From: Firmicutes bacterium UBA1426
Lineage (GTDB): Bacteria > Bacillota > Clostridia > Peptostreptococcales > Anaerovoracaceae
NCBI GenBank assembly: GCA_002329675.1
Contig: DCUA01000195.1
Location: 1 to 6,082, forward strand
Direction of reading: 5' to 3'
Length of the DNA: 6,082 nt
Shown: positions 5,643 to 6,082 of the stretch, piece after piece
Numbering within the stretch: position 1 is the stretch's first letter
How the letters are laid out: every line of letters starts with the position of its first letter
Translations under genes and position numbers: made by a program
The notes under the pieces: generated by a model
What the model was told of the DNA's origin: nothing
The model's input: only the letters and a program-made list of their open reading frames with translations
Databases searched by the model: none

Positions 5643-6082
5643 TTGACTGAGAATAAAATGGGAGTCATGTCAGAAGGTCGTCTGTTGTTGACAATGTCTG
5701 TACCGGCTATGTTATCCATGCTGATACAGGCATTTTATAATGTCATCGACAGCATTTTCGTTGCGCAGCTGGGCGAAGATGCCTTGACGGCTATCAGTCT
5801 GGTCTTTCCTGTGCAGATGTTGTTGATAGCGGTAGGAGTCGGTACAGGCGTAGGTATAAACTCTCTTATCGCAAGGAGATTGGGAGAGCGGGATATTGAC
5901 AGCGCAAATGATGCGGCAACCCACGGTTTTATCCTGGCTGTAGGCAATTGGATCATCTTTGCCATCTTCGGATTGTTTTTTGTCAGATCCTTTCTGTCGG
6001 CATTTTCAGACAGCGCGGTGGTCATAGAATACGGTGTGCAATATCTCTCCATCATCACTGTGTTTTCACTCTTTCTGATGAT
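5643..6082 (+). CDS. MATE-family multidrug/cation antiporter, N-terminal part
   Basis: The gene is cut by the window end; 146 codons are present out of roughly 450 usual for the family. MATE proteins are inner-membrane antiporters that expel drugs or metabolites in exchange for Na+ or H+. The visible part shows the family start: TENKMGVMSEGRLLLTMSVP, then the first helix ending in YNVIDSIFVAQLG (32-44), a second helix with LIAVGVGTGVGINSLIARRLG (61-81, a well-known MATE stretch including the cytoplasmic loop), a third helix at about 94-116 and the beginning of a fourth. The start is taken as TTG because the ribosome binding site fits and the TENKMG beginning agrees with relatives; ATG 5658 would cut it off. 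The gene has its own promoter. A functional link with the ABC transporter upstream is possible (both efflux-like) but not shown. Confidence 0.94.
   Translation, partial: MTENKMGVMSEGRLLLTMSVPAMLSMLIQAFYNVIDSIFVAQLGEDALTAISLVFPVQMLLIAVGVGTGVGINSLIARRLGERDIDSANDAATHGFILAVGNWIIFAIFGLFFVRSFLSAFSDSAVVIEYGVQYLSIITVFSLFLM

Noticed and set aside
5735..6058. 107-codon - strand ORF at the window end
   Set aside because: It is a mirror of the MATE gene, which has unmistakable family motifs on the + strand.

Overview
The window looks like a low-to-moderate GC Gram-positive genome, most likely a clostridial Firmicute. The reasons are lipoboxes ending in Cys, strong AGGAGG-type ribosome binding sites, consensus sigma-A promoters, a YtrA-type GntR/ABC operon and a MATE exporter starting with TTG. 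All supported genes are on the + strand. The species cannot be named from the sequence alone.

Left part (1-3259): a run of envelope proteins of unknown function. It starts with a putative lipoprotein (4-912). A degraded-looking stretch follows (1019-1568) in which three small reading frames each appear broken by a frameshift: a Cys/His plus two-helix membrane protein, a very short basic/acidic ORF, and a tiny secreted protein. Next come an intact anchored or secreted protein with an Ig-like beta-rich domain (1597-2109) and a second lipoprotein with beta-propeller-like motifs in its C-terminal half (2195-3259). Base composition rises clearly in GC inside this last gene, near position 2755.

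Middle (3260-3579): an intergenic region with a perfect 11-bp hairpin, then a strong promoter whose -10 box and start site overlap a 22-bp near-palindrome. The palindrome is probably the operator of the next gene's product.

Right part (3580-6082): a tightly packed operon of GntR/YtrA-type repressor, ABC-2 type ATPase and ABC-2 type permease, with overlapping or coupled starts. The likely logic is that the repressor sits on its own promoter until an inducer releases it, and the ATPase and permease then form an exporter or envelope-stress transporter. A separate extended -10 promoter right behind the permease stop serves a MATE-family efflux gene that runs off the window edge.

No RNA genes, CRISPR array, complete mobile element or clearly new system was found. 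The most notable points are the serial frameshifts at 1019-1568, the operator palindrome, and the duplicated start segment of the regulator gene.
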